Assembly: GCA_947451285.1 (NCBI GenBank)
Contig: CANFYL010000003.1
Span: 1-55,572 of the forward strand
DNA length: 55,572 nucleotides
Direction: 5' to 3'
Source of the DNA: Comamonadaceae bacterium
GTDB taxonomy: Bacteria > Pseudomonadota > Gammaproteobacteria > Burkholderiales > Burkholderiaceae_C
Position 1 is the first letter of the stretch. Each line of letters begins with the position of its first letter. A program made the position numbers and the translations under genes. Under the pieces are notes generated by a model that worked only from the letters and a program-made list of their open reading frames with translations, was not told where the DNA came from and searched no databases. Positions 10,203 through 19,686 of the stretch are shown piece by piece.

Positions 10203-10229
10203 GATTGTTATGTATTCATAAAGGCAAGC

Positions 10230-10976
10230 ATGGTCATCGACGAATATTTATTAATTACTAATTTAGCAGCTCTACTGATTGGCTTATCCAAAGGTGGCCT
10301 TCCATCTATCGGAATGTTGGCGGTCCCAATTCTTTCACTGACAATTTCCCCCATGAAGGCAGCAGTTCTGCTGCTGCCCATTTACGTGATTTCAGATGCA
10401 GTAGGGGTTTGGTTGTATCGCAAGAATTTCAGCACTCCAAATTTAATAATTTTGATACCTGCAGGTGTTTTGGGCGTATTCATTGGATGGTTAACAGCAT
10501 CCTTCATCTCCGACATTGCCATCAAACTATTGTTGGGCCTGATTGGGGTTGGTTTTTGTCTGAATACTTGGTTGAAAAAACAAGCCGACCAACCCACACA
10601 ACCAGCTCATCGCGGCAAAGGTTTGTTCTGGGGCGCTATGGCTGGGTTTACCAGCTTCATCTCACATGCTGGTGCACCACCCTTTCAAATCTATGTCTTG
10701 CCACAAAGACTCTCAAAAGCGGAGTTTGCAGGAACTGCGACCCTGGTTTTTGCGGTCATTAATGCGGCAAAGATAATTCCCTACCAAGACCTCAGGCCCT
10801 ATGCAATCGAAGATATGCTCAATGCAGCTTTCCTAATTCCAATGGCCTTGGCAGGAACTGTATTAGGGGCTTATCTAACTAAGAAAATTGCTGACAAATG
10901 GTTTTTTAGATTGATTCAAGTCGGGTTGTTTATTATTTCGATTAGACTTATTTATGATGCAGTCCATGCAATGTGA
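10230..10976 (+). CDS. TSUP (TauE/SafE) family membrane permease
   Basis: A 248-residue membrane protein from the ATG at 10230 (MVIDEYLLITNLAALLIGLS). The frame is open for 75 codons upstream, but that part crosses the terminator at 10172-10202 and looks non-coding. It has about eight hydrophobic helices; 'GLSKGGLPSIGMLAVPIL' near residues 18-35 and 'GFTSFISHAGAPPFQIYVLP' near residues 141-160 are the two repeat motifs of the family. TSUP proteins export or import small anions such as sulfite, sulfoacetate or taurine-derived compounds. The substrate is unknown. The base composition is A+T-richer than the neighbouring decarboxylase, which with the decayed flank suggests acquisition. Confidence 0.9.
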   Translation: MVIDEYLLITNLAALLIGLSKGGLPSIGMLAVPILSLTISPMKAAVLLLPIYVISDAVGVWLYRKNFSTPNLIILIPAGVLGVFIGWLTASFISDIAIKLLLGLIGVGFCLNTWLKKQADQPTQPAHRGKGLFWGAMAGFTSFISHAGAPPFQIYVLPQRLSKAEFAGTATLVFAVINAAKIIPYQDLRPYAIEDMLNAAFLIPMALAGTVLGAYLTKKIADKWFFRLIQVGLFIISIRLIYDAVHAM

Positions 10977-10990
10977 GTCTTAGCAAAATA

Positions 10991-11464
10991 TCAGCCGCTC
11001 GACTCTTGCGCTTTGCGAATCACACTCTTGGCATCTGTGCTGTTAGTGGCAGCTGCTGCGCTGGTCGGATTTTGAATGACTAAACCCAGTAGCCTTGCAC
11101 CGTGCTCAACAGCAATTGAACCATAGGAAATATCACCTTGAACCACGGACTCTTTGTGGAATTCAACCCGCTCAGCAGCGTAGATGTTTCCTTCTACACG
11201 ACCCGCGACCATCACGCGGTGGGCCGTGATATCACCTGACACCTCCCCCGTAAGACCAATCGCGACGGTGACTTTATTGTCTTTGGTAGTTTCAATATTT
11301 CCCACGACCTTACCATCGATACGCACACTGTCAAGCAATACCAATCGGCCATAAATTTGCGTGGTTCGTCCTATGATGGTGTCAAACCTCTCTTGTGAGG
11401 GTGACAAGGATTTGTCTTTGAGCTTCTCAAACATACCGAATCTTTTTTGGTTAAAACCGCTCAT
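10991..11464 (-). CDS. Bactofilin (polymer-forming cytoskeletal protein)
   Basis: A 157-residue protein with a short N-terminal region, a central bactofilin domain (about residues 28-125) made of repeated beta-helix turns such as 'GRLVLLDSVRIDGKVVGNI' and 'VSGDITAHRVMVAGRVEGNI', and a disordered alanine/serine-rich tail. Bactofilins form nucleotide-independent filaments on the membrane and localise cell-wall enzymes. The ATG overlaps the stop of the upstream M23 peptidase gene (ATGA), so the two are translated together and probably act together in cell shape. Confidence 0.94.
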   Translation of the reverse strand: MSGFNQKRFGMFEKLKDKSLSPSQERFDTIIGRTTQIYGRLVLLDSVRIDGKVVGNIETTKDNKVTVAIGLTGEVSGDITAHRVMVAGRVEGNIYAAERVEFHKESVVQGDISYGSIAVEHGARLLGLVIQNPTSAAAATNSTDAKSVIRKAQESSG

Positions 11465-12390
11465 TGTGTCGCGGCTTGTATCAACATCTGAGTTGGGTTA
11501 AGTACCCGATCGTTTCGAATGATTTCATAATGAAGGTGAGGTCCAGTTGAACGTCCGGTGTTGCCCAGCTGGCCCAAAACTTCACCGCGATTAACTTTTT
11601 GACCATCAATTGCAATGCGCTTACTCAGGTGTGCATAACGCGTTGTAAATCCCTCTATGTGGCTAACTTCTACAACGTTTCCAAATGAAGCGTCCCAAGT
11701 AGAACGGGTCACTGTTCCTGCCGCAGTGGCTACGACAGGCGAACCAGCAGGCGCGACAAAGTCCAATCCTTCATGCATTGCCAGCTGGCCTGTAAACGGA
11801 TCATTGCGTATACCAAATCCACTGGTCATTCGAAAATCTTTGTCAACAGGAAGACCCGTAGGCAAAGCATGCAACCAATTGAGCTGGCTTGCCCAACTTT
11901 GGCTCAAATTCTTAACAGCCGCTTCAGCTTGTGAGAACTCATCCAACGCCAATGACAAATCTCGGCTAAGTATGGAAGATGAGTTGCTTTGTAGTCGAGG
12001 GGCAACCCAAGGCCCACCTTTTGCATCTTCTTTCTTGCTAAGTTTGTCACGCAAATTGATGGGCGTAGCAATGTCCATAAAACGATTTTTGAGTGCCTCG
12101 AGTTGCCTGATTTCTTGAACAGTTGCTGTCAAGTTTTGGCGCAACTTTTCAAGCCGATCGCGATAAACTGATTCAACGCGCTGCTGTTCTGCCTCCGTGG
12201 TTACCCCTCCTAGACTTCTTGCAAGGCTGGGGCTGAATTCAATCGCAATTCGAAATCCAATGAAATGAAGCAAGACACCAAATGACACCAAGAAAAAAGC
12301 GGACACGCAAGCAGCAACCAAGACTTTGTGCGTGGTGATAGAAATGGTCCGCACTTCGGCGGTGGGCCCAGACACCCACATCAGTTGCAT
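11461..12390 (-). CDS. M23-family peptidoglycan endopeptidase, membrane-anchored
   Basis: A 309-residue protein with one N-terminal membrane helix (about residues 23-45), a periplasmic coiled-coil stretch (residues 65-110), and a C-terminal M23/LytM domain. The metal site is intact: 'MTSGFGIRNDPF', 'MHEGLDF' and 'GPHLHYEI' carry the zinc-binding His and Asp residues. It should cleave peptide cross-links of the wall. The pairing with a bactofilin gene is a recurrent arrangement in proteobacteria. It could instead be a degenerate EnvC-like activator, but the conserved metal residues argue for an active enzyme. Confidence 0.92.
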   Translation of the reverse strand: MQLMWVSGPTAEVRTISITTHKVLVAACVSAFFLVSFGVLLHFIGFRIAIEFSPSLARSLGGVTTEAEQQRVESVYRDRLEKLRQNLTATVQEIRQLEALKNRFMDIATPINLRDKLSKKEDAKGGPWVAPRLQSNSSSILSRDLSLALDEFSQAEAAVKNLSQSWASQLNWLHALPTGLPVDKDFRMTSGFGIRNDPFTGQLAMHEGLDFVAPAGSPVVATAAGTVTRSTWDASFGNVVEVSHIEGFTTRYAHLSKRIAIDGQKVNRGEVLGQLGNTGRSTGPHLHYEIIRNDRVLNPTQMLIQAATQ

Positions 12391-12483
12391 AAAAAGCTCC
12401 GGAATCTAAAAGAATGTATCAATCTCAACCATAACAAGGACGCGCAAGGAATGTGATTGTATGGAGTTGCATCCACCTTCGGG

Positions 12484-12504
12484 AACTGATTTTTTCAATC
12501 AGTT
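12484..12504. repeat. Perfect 8-bp inverted repeat upstream of aat
   Basis: AACTGATT at 12484-12491 and AATCAGTT at 12497-12504 are separated by TTTTC. It sits in the A+T-rich divergent region between the M23 gene and aat, 72 bases before the aat ATG. It could be an operator or an RNA hairpin; it lacks a T-run, so it is not a typical terminator. Confidence 0.5.
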
Positions 12505-12575
12505 CATTACATACATAACAATAAACTATATTTCTCAGAAAAACTCATTCAAAACAATTAATAAAATACCAATCA

Positions 12576-13337
12576 ATGCATCAATATTCTCCTGCAATTT
12601 CATGGATTGAAATAAACGACCCACTACCATCACCAGAAACCGCCATGAAATCCGACTCCGGACTCAACGGCTTGGTAGCAGCAGGTGGTGGTTTATCGGT
12701 CGAGAGACTTCTAGAGGCATACAGCCATGGGATGTTTCCATGGTTCAGCAAGGATCAACCCGTGCTGTGGTGGTCACCAGACCCTCGAATGGTGCTCCAT
12801 GTCGATTCGTTTAAGTTACACAGGTCTTTAAGAAAAACCCTCGATGCTTTTCTTGTAGCACCCAATCATTGCATCAGGTTTGACAGCGCATTTGATCAAG
12901 TCATACGCCACTGCGCCAACACCAAGAGGGCTCACCAAACTGGCACATGGATCTTGGATGAAATGATCACTGCTTACTTAGACCTGCACGAACTTGGCTT
13001 TGCGCACAGCGTAGAAACTTGGGTCGATAACCGCTTGGTAGGTGGCTTGTACTGCGTCGCTATCGGACATTGCGTCTTTGGCGAGTCTATGTTCAGTTTG
13101 CAATCTAACGCATCAAAAATTGCGCTTGCAGCCTTGGTAGCTTTTGCCAAGGCGCAGGGAATTGATTGGATTGACTGCCAGCAAAACACCAAGCACTTGG
13201 CATCGATGGGAGCAAGTGAAGTCTCTAGATCCAAATTTCTTAAATATGTGGCTCAACAGCGAGTTAAACCTTCTGTGGACTGGCAATATCGATCGATATA
13301 CTGGTCAGAGATCATGCCAAATCGGAGTTCAGATTGA
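12576..13337 (+). CDS. aat: Leucyl/phenylalanyl-tRNA-protein transferase
   Basis: A 253-residue enzyme that transfers Leu or Phe from tRNA to proteins with N-terminal Arg or Lys, marking them for ClpAP via ClpS. Family signatures include '[20 protein letters not shown]', '[10 protein letters not shown]' and '[19 protein letters not shown]'. The start ([15 protein letters not shown]) fits the family length. Its TGA overlaps the TTG start of bpt, so both branches of the N-end rule are made from one transcript. Confidence 0.96.
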   Translation: MHQYSPAISWIEINDPLPSPETAMKSDSGLNGLVAAGGGLSVERLLEAYSHGMFPWFSKDQPVLWWSPDPRMVLHVDSFKLHRSLRKTLDAFLVAPNHCIRFDSAFDQVIRHCANTKRAHQTGTWILDEMITAYLDLHELGFAHSVETWVDNRLVGGLYCVAIGHCVFGESMFSLQSNASKIALAALVAFAKAQGIDWIDCQQNTKHLASMGASEVSRSKFLKYVAQQRVKPSVDWQYRSIYWSEIMPNRSSD

Positions 13338-14071
13338 CGCATCCCCAGGAACTGCCTTTTGAAACTTTGCAGTTTTATGCGACTGCGCCATACCCTTGCA
13401 GCTATCTTAAAAACAAAACAGCACGCTCACAAGTTGCAACACCAAGCCATCTGATTCAACACGACACTTATTCTGACTTGGTACAAAAGGGTTTTCGCCG
13501 CAGTGGTCTATTTACATACAGACCCTACTGTGATGGCTGCCAAGCCTGTGTCCCATTGCGAGTGAAAGTACAAGAGTTTTTAGCCACCAAGAGCCAACGT
13601 CGCGCATGGCGTGCGCATCAGAATCTGGTCATACGGGTACTTAACTTGAGTTATTCGTCAGAACACTATGACTTGTATGTTCGCTACCAAAGCCATCGGC
13701 ATGCAGGCGGTGGCATGGATAAAGACAGCGTGGAGCAATTTACCCAGTTTCTTTTACAAAGCCGCGTCAACTCTCGGCTTATAGAGTTTCGAACGCCACC
13801 CCTTGCTGATGGAACTTTGGGGGAGCTCAAAATGGTCTCGATCATTGACATGCTGAGCGATGGTTTGTCTGCTGTTTACACCTTTTACGAACCCGAGTCT
13901 CACACCAGCTATGGAACCTACAACGTCATGTGGCAGATTGAACAAGCCAAACAATTAGGACTTCCCTTCGCCTACTTGGGGTACTGGATTCAAGAGAGTG
14001 TCAAAATGAATTACAAAGCCAACTTCAATCCTCACCAGCGCTTGATCAATGGACATTGGCTGACTAAATAA
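13334..14071 (+). CDS. bpt: Arginyl-tRNA-protein transferase (bacterial type, leucylates Asp/Glu N-termini)
   Basis: A 245-residue protein from a TTG at 13334 that overlaps the aat stop codon. The start ([20 protein letters not shown]) and '[20 protein letters not shown]' carry the ATE1/Bpt N-terminal cysteine motif. The C-terminal domain has '[18 protein letters not shown]' and '[18 protein letters not shown]'. Bacterial Bpt transfers leucine to N-terminal Asp or Glu. Choosing the TTG is supported by the family start and by the overlap; no nearby ATG keeps the conserved beginning. Confidence 0.94.
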   Translation: MTHPQELPFETLQFYATAPYPCSYLKNKTARSQVATPSHLIQHDTYSDLVQKGFRRSGLFTYRPYCDGCQACVPLRVKVQEFLATKSQRRAWRAHQNLVIRVLNLSYSSEHYDLYVRYQSHRHAGGGMDKDSVEQFTQFLLQSRVNSRLIEFRTPPLADGTLGELKMVSIIDMLSDGLSAVYTFYEPESHTSYGTYNVMWQIEQAKQLGLPFAYLGYWIQESVKMNYKANFNPHQRLINGHWLTK

Positions 14072-14093
14072 TTTCACAAGGTAAAATAATGCC

Positions 14094-14873
14094 ATGCGTA
14101 AATCCAGCGTTCCAGCAACGCCAAACATTCAAGTCATAGAACGGATCTTTTCGCTGATGGATGTTTTGGCATCCAGAGAAGACGCCATCTCTCTCAAAGA
14201 AATCAGTGAGCGTACTGGTTTGCACCCGTCGACCACCCACCGCATATTGAACGATTTGGCTGTTGGACGTTTTGTTGATCGTCCTGAGGCTGGTAACTAC
14301 CGTCTTGGCATGCGACTACTCGAGTTGGGTAATTTGGTTAAAGATCGTCTCAATGTTCGTGATGCAGCAGTTCAACCAATGCGCGAGCTGCATAAGCTGA
14401 TACAGCAACCTGTCAACCTCAGTGTGAGACAAGGCGATGAAATTGTGTATGTCGAACGCGCATTCAGCGAACGTTCTGGCATGCAAGTCGTAAGAGCTAT
14501 TGGTGGCCGCGCACCTTTGCATCTGACATCGGTTGGAAAACTATTCTTGGCAATGGACGATCCGCAACGTGTAAGGGCTTATGCAACTCGAACCGGACTA
14601 AGCGGCCAAACTCGCAACAGCATCACACAATTACAAGTTTTGGAGCGGGAACTCTCAAGGGTCCGGCAGTATGGACTTGCTAGAGACAACGAAGAACTAG
14701 AACTGGGCGTTCGATGTATGGCGTCTGGCATCTACGATGACCAAGGCAAATTGGTTGCTGGTTTATCAATCTCTGCTCCAGCAGATAGGTTAGATGATGA
14801 ATGGCTGCCTAAGTTACAAGCCACCACAAAAATTATTTCTCAAGCCTTGGGACACAAAGACAGTAACTTTTGA
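14094..14873 (+). CDS. IclR-family transcriptional regulator
   Basis: A 259-residue regulator: an N-terminal winged helix-turn-helix (about residues 10-70, 'LKEISERTGLHPSTTHRILN') and a C-terminal ligand-binding IclR domain with 'LTSVGKLFLA' and 'LEDNEELELGVRCMASGIYD'-like text (here RDNEELELGVRCMA). IclR proteins usually control catabolic genes. No catabolic operon is adjacent, so the target is unknown. It starts 22 bases after bpt and may be read from the same transcript. It converges with the PBP7 gene. Confidence 0.92.
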   Translation: MRKSSVPATPNIQVIERIFSLMDVLASREDAISLKEISERTGLHPSTTHRILNDLAVGRFVDRPEAGNYRLGMRLLELGNLVKDRLNVRDAAVQPMRELHKLIQQPVNLSVRQGDEIVYVERAFSERSGMQVVRAIGGRAPLHLTSVGKLFLAMDDPQRVRAYATRTGLSGQTRNSITQLQVLERELSRVRQYGLARDNEELELGVRCMASGIYDDQGKLVAGLSISAPADRLDDEWLPKLQATTKIISQALGHKDSNF

Positions 14874-14916
14874 CGCAAATAACCAAGAACAAATATTCCA
14901 TAGTCGCACCGATAAA

Positions 14917-15876
14917 TTAGGTTTGAGGCCGTCCAGCGTGATGTAACTCAACCCACTTACGAACACGCTCAGCATCTGCTATACGACTGAGCTTACCGGC
15001 TGAATCCAAAAAAACCATGATTAACTTTCTGCCAGCAACTTTGGCCTGCATCACAAGGCATTGCCCGGCTTCCGAGATGTAACCCGTTTTTTGAAGCCCA
15101 ATGTCCCAATTCGGGTTCTTAACAAGACGATTCGTAGTCCGATACTGGAGTGTATGGTTACCGACTTCAACCTCATAACTGGCAGAGGTGGAGAGCTCAC
15201 GCAGGATGGCATCGTTGTAAGCGAATCCCACAAGGGTGGCCAAATCTTTTGCGCTTGACTGATTCCGACTTGATAAGCCCGTAGGCTCTACATAGCGGGT
15301 ATCTCGCATTCCAAGTTGAGTTGCTTTAGCGTTCATCAACTCAACAAACACAGACAACCCACCAGGATAAGTTCTTCCCAAAGCATGAGCCGCACGGTTC
15401 TCGCTGGCCATTAAAGCCAAGTGCAACAACTCTCCGCGAGTGAGTGTTGTTCCAACACGTAAGCGTGAGCTACTCCCTTTTTCAGTGTCTACATCATCTT
15501 GCGTAATCGTGATGGACTCATCTAGTGGCAAATTAGCGCCACTGATAAGCAAGCCAGTCATCAATTTAGTGATTGATGCAATTGGCAAGACCACTTGATC
15601 GTTCTTACTGAGAAGCACTTCATGAGTATCTTGATCAATCACATAGGCAACACTGGACTTCAAATCTAAATGGTCAGACGTACCATGTAAGCCCGCTATT
15701 TGCCCAAACGAGGGTTTGGGTACGATGACCTTGACAACTTTTCGTTTTACTTGAGCCTTAACTGCTGAGGGCTTGGTCTTTTCCGACTTGGTTTTATTGA
15801 CCATGTCGGCATGTACAGAAACAGCAGAAAAAACCAGGGTCAGTCCCAGAGATATGGCAAGCAGTTGTTGTTTCAA
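14917..15876 (-). CDS. pbpG: D-alanyl-D-alanine endopeptidase, PBP7 type (S11 family)
   Basis: A 319-residue penicillin-binding protein from a TTG at 15876, which has AAGGAAG six bases upstream and opens directly into a signal peptide (KQQLLAISLGLTLVFSAVSVHA). The longer open frame upstream crosses the leuA terminator and is rejected. A basic linker follows, then the S11 domain with all three active-site motifs: Ser101-x-x-Lys104 (SITK), Ser-x-Asn (SEN) and Lys-Thr-Gly (KTG). It should cleave D-Ala-meso-DAP cross-links in the periplasm. The gene symbol is by family resemblance. Confidence 0.9.
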   Translation of the reverse strand: MKQQLLAISLGLTLVFSAVSVHADMVNKTKSEKTKPSAVKAQVKRKVVKVIVPKPSFGQIAGLHGTSDHLDLKSSVAYVIDQDTHEVLLSKNDQVVLPIASITKLMTGLLISGANLPLDESITITQDDVDTEKGSSSRLRVGTTLTRGELLHLALMASENRAAHALGRTYPGGLSVFVELMNAKATQLGMRDTRYVEPTGLSSRNQSSAKDLATLVGFAYNDAILRELSTSASYEVEVGNHTLQYRTTNRLVKNPNWDIGLQKTGYISEAGQCLVMQAKVAGRKLIMVFLDSAGKLSRIADAERVRKWVELHHAGRPQT

Positions 15877-15930
15877 GTGTTCTTCCTTGTGGCTTGAAAA
15901 GCAAATAGCTTGCAGTGTAGCAAAAATAAA

Positions 15931-15962
15931 AAAACACGCAAGATCAAAGACTTGCGTGTTTT
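15931..15962. terminator. Terminator of leuA (bidirectional hairpin)
   Basis: A 12-bp perfect stem (AAAACACGCAAG at 15931-15942 with CTTGCGTGTTTT at 15951-15962, loop ATCAAAGA). The minus-strand side is followed by TTTATTTTTG, and the plus side by T-rich sequence. It separates leuA from the pbpG start. Confidence 0.88.
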
Positions 15963-15991
15963 TATTGAAAAAGAATTGAAGAAAGCTGACC

Positions 15992-17530
15992 TCAACCTTG
16001 TGCCGCAACCCGATCAGCGGTGCTTTGCAATTTATTAAGCGCACTCAAGTAGGCCTTGGCAGAGGCCACCACGATGTCAGGATCAGATCCGACACCATTG
16101 ACAACGCGACCACTGTTTTGGAGACGTACCGTGACCTCGCCTTGGCTTTCAGTGGAACCGCTGATTGCATTGACTGAGTAAAGAACCATTTCTGCACCAC
16201 TTTTGACAAGTGACTCAATCGCTTTGAGCGATGCATCAACAGGGCCATTGCCATCGGATTGCCCATGAACTTCTTTGCCATCCACTGTGAAGACAACGCT
16301 TGCTTGGGGCCGCTCCCCTGTTTCGCTATGTTGGGACAACGAAACAAACCCGAATTGCTCCTTGTCATTGTGAATATTGTCTTCACTCACCAGGGCCAAA
16401 ATATCTTCGTCAAATATTTCACTCTTTCTGTCGGCTAGCTCCTTGAATTTAGCGAATGCAGTATTGATATCGCCTTCACTTTGCATCTCCACACCCAGGT
16501 CTTGTAAACGCTGCTTGAAGGCGTTTCGGCCGCTGAGCTTACCCAAAATGATCTTGTTAGCTGTCCAGCCTACATCTTCGGCACGCATGATTTCATAGGT
16601 ATCGCGCGCCTTGAGCACACCATCTTGATGAATGCCTGAAGCATGTGCAAATGCATTCGCGCCCACAACAGCTTTATTGGGTTGAACGACGAAACCTGTG
16701 GTTTGGCTCACCATTCGGCTTGCGGCCAAAATTTGTCGTGTATCAATACCCAGCTCTAAATTGAAATAGTCTTTCCGCGTTTTAACAGCCATCACAATTT
16801 CTTCAAGGGAACAATTGCCTGCCCGCTCACCCAATCCATTGATCGTGCATTCAACTTGTCTTGCGCCACCTATTTTCACGCCAGCAAGCGAGTTGGCAAC
16901 TGCCATTCCTAAGTCGTTGTGGCAATGCACAGACCAGATGGCTTTGTCGCTGTTGGGGATGCGTTCGCGCAGAGTTCTTATGAATTCACCGTACAGCTCT
17001 GGGACCGCGTAGCCTACCGTATCAGGCACATTGATGGTAGTTGCACCCTCGGCAATAACGGCTTCTAAGACGCGACATAAAAAGTCCATCTCGCTGCGGT
17101 AACCGTCCTCCGGACTGAATTCGATATCTCCCACCAAATTACGTGCAAACCGAACCGATTGCTTGGCTTGTTCTAAGACTTGATCTGGTGACATTCGCAA
17201 CTTCTTTTCCATGTGTAATGGCGAAGTGGCAATGAACGTATGAATACGTGCACTGTTAGCACCGCGGAGCGCTTCAGCTGCTCGGCTGATGTCACGATCA
17301 TTCGCCCGAGACAAGGAACAAATGGTTGAATCTTTGATCGCATGAGCGATCGCCTGAACAGCCTCGAAATCACCATTTGAACTAGCGGCAAAACCAGCCT
17401 CAATCACGTCTACTTTAAGCCTCTCCAATTGACGCGCAATTCGTAATTTTTCGTCGCGGGTCATTGATGCACCAGGAGACTGTTCACCATCTCGCAAGGT
17501 GGTGTCAAAAATTATGAGTTTTTCAGCCAT
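15992..17530 (-). CDS. leuA: 2-isopropylmalate synthase
   Basis: A 512-residue enzyme from the ATG at 17530, which has AAGGAG eight bases upstream; a GTG nine bases earlier is less well placed. It condenses acetyl-CoA with 2-oxoisovalerate, the first committed step of leucine synthesis. The catalytic barrel shows '[16 protein letters not shown]' near residues 6-21 and the metal motif '[13 protein letters not shown]' near residue 205. The C-terminal part (about residues 390-510) is the LeuA allosteric domain that binds leucine for feedback inhibition. Expression is likely controlled by the leader peptide and attenuator found directly upstream. Confidence 0.97.
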   Translation of the reverse strand: MAEKLIIFDTTLRDGEQSPGASMTRDEKLRIARQLERLKVDVIEAGFAASSNGDFEAVQAIAHAIKDSTICSLSRANDRDISRAAEALRGANSARIHTFIATSPLHMEKKLRMSPDQVLEQAKQSVRFARNLVGDIEFSPEDGYRSEMDFLCRVLEAVIAEGATTINVPDTVGYAVPELYGEFIRTLRERIPNSDKAIWSVHCHNDLGMAVANSLAGVKIGGARQVECTINGLGERAGNCSLEEIVMAVKTRKDYFNLELGIDTRQILAASRMVSQTTGFVVQPNKAVVGANAFAHASGIHQDGVLKARDTYEIMRAEDVGWTANKIILGKLSGRNAFKQRLQDLGVEMQSEGDINTAFAKFKELADRKSEIFDEDILALVSEDNIHNDKEQFGFVSLSQHSETGERPQASVVFTVDGKEVHGQSDGNGPVDASLKAIESLVKSGAEMVLYSVNAISGSTESQGEVTVRLQNSGRVVNGVGSDPDIVVASAKAYLSALNKLQSTADRVAAQG

Positions 17531-17580
17531 GTTCATCACTCCTTGATTTTCAGAAAACCTGCAACTTAAATTTCAACCCC

Positions 17581-17616
17581 AAAGCAAAAGGCCCGTTGCA
17601 GGTGCATACGGGCCTT
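17581..17616 (-). promoter_or_regulatory. leuA attenuator: terminator hairpin
   Basis: On the minus strand AAGGCCCGT (17616-17608) pairs with ACGGGCCTT (17596-17588), a 9-bp perfect stem, followed by TTGCTTT. It lies 19 bases after the leader-peptide stop and about 50 bases before leuA, where a terminator must be conditional. The loop contains ACCTGCAAC, which can pair with GTTGCAGGT at 17565-17557 beyond the hairpin, and with GTTGCAG in the leader's Leu-Leu-Gln codons. Confidence 0.85.
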
Positions 17617-17635
17617 GTTTGGATTTGCGCGTGCG

Positions 17636-17692
17636 CTACCAACTCCGCCCGTTGGGGGATAGAACTAGTAGCTGCAACAAAAAAACTTTCAT
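17636..17692 (-). CDS. leuA leader peptide (leucine-rich)
   Basis: An 18-codon frame reading MKVFLLQLLVLSPNGRSW. Five of the first eleven residues are leucine (TTG, TTG, CTA, CTA, CTA), with the three CTA codons clustered around one Val codon. It lies between pssA and leuA and is followed by a terminator hairpin, the standard layout of a ribosome-mediated leucine attenuator. The final codons (Asn-Gly-Arg, AACGGGCGG) contain ACGGGC, complementary to GCCCGT in the 5' arm of the terminator, so they probably serve as both peptide code and antiterminator. Confidence 0.85.
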   Translation of the reverse strand: MKVFLLQLLVLSPNGRSW

Positions 17693-17730
17693 GGGATTCA
17701 ATTTAGCACAAACAAAAGCATTTGACTGTC

Positions 17731-18534
17731 TCATTTGTGCAAACCTTGCTCATCGGGTTCATCCGTTGACGTGCTGATAACGCTTGTTTGCAAACCATGT
17801 GAACGTCTCCAAATGTACAAGGCGTAACCACTCAAACCATACAACATGAACAATGCAAACAAAACAATCGGGGGATGAATGTTGATAACCGCGATGACCA
17901 AAGCCAACATCACGATCACAGCAAAAGGGACACTTTTCTTCATTTGCACATCTTTGAAGCTATAAAAAGGCACGTTGGTGACCATTGTCAAACCCGAATA
18001 CAAACACATGGCAAACATCGGCCAAACAACTTCTGCGCCCTCATATCCCATCTCATTCATCAACCAAATAAAACCCATCACAAGTGCAGCAGCAGCCGGT
18101 GAAGGCAGACCTTGAAAAAATCGCCGATCTACCACTGCCGTATTAACGTTGAATCTGGCTAAACGAAGCGCTGCACAAGATATGTAGACAAAAGCAGCGA
18201 CCCACCCCCACCGCCCTACGCTTTTGAGAGCCCACTCATACGAAATCAAAGCCGGAGCAGCCCCAAAAGAAACCATATCAGCCAAAGAATCCATTTGCTC
18301 ACCAAATGCACTTTGTGTATTGGTCATCCGCGCCACGCGTCCATCAAGACTATCGAGCACCATGGCACAAAATACGCCAATCGCCGCCATTTCAAAACGA
18401 TCATTCATAGCCATCACAATGGCGTAAAAGCCTCCGAATAACGCAGCAAGCGTAAATAAGTTGGGCAAAACGTAAATGCCCTTTCTGGGTTTACGAGGAG
18501 CGTCACCCTCGGCGCGATCATTTGAGTCCGACAT
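17731..18534 (-). CDS. pssA: CDP-diacylglycerol-serine O-phosphatidyltransferase
   Basis: A 267-residue inner-membrane enzyme making phosphatidylserine, the precursor of phosphatidylethanolamine. The CDP-alcohol phosphotransferase motif is complete: 'DSLDGRVARMTNTQSAFGEQ' then MDSLADMVSFG, giving D-G-x2-A-R-x8-G-x3-D-x3-D. Several membrane helices follow. The cytoplasmic N-terminus is charged and proline-rich. A terminator separates it from ilvC, so it probably has its own promoter in the roughly 60 bases between. The partner psd gene, often beside it in Burkholderiales, is not in the window. Confidence 0.95.
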   Translation of the reverse strand: MSDSNDRAEGDAPRKPRKGIYVLPNLFTLAALFGGFYAIVMAMNDRFEMAAIGVFCAMVLDSLDGRVARMTNTQSAFGEQMDSLADMVSFGAAPALISYEWALKSVGRWGWVAAFVYISCAALRLARFNVNTAVVDRRFFQGLPSPAAAALVMGFIWLMNEMGYEGAEVVWPMFAMCLYSGLTMVTNVPFYSFKDVQMKKSVPFAVIVMLALVIAVINIHPPIVLFALFMLYGLSGYALYIWRRSHGLQTSVISTSTDEPDEQGLHK

Positions 18535-18591
18535 CGGTCTGGCTCCGTATAAATAATGATTGAGTGTAAAGGCTAGGGGATGTTACGCATC

Positions 18592-18615
18592 AAAAAAAAA
18601 GGCCACTGAGTGGCC
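18592..18615 (-). terminator. Terminator after ilvC
   Basis: A 7-bp stem with a one-base centre (GGCCACT-G-AGTGGCC at 18601-18615) is followed on the minus strand by nine T (18600-18592). It ends the ilvBHC transcript ahead of pssA. Confidence 0.88.
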
Positions 18616-18636
18616 CTTTTCAAAAATCCAAAAAGA

Positions 18637-19686
<1,050 letters not shown>

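Noticed and set aside
10005-10229. N-terminal extension of the TSUP permease
   Set aside because: It runs through a perfect terminator hairpin and adds no membrane or family-like sequence.
15877-16044. N-terminal extension of the PBP7-type gene
   Set aside because: It covers the leuA terminator and hides the signal peptide; the TTG at 15876 has a proper ribosome binding site.
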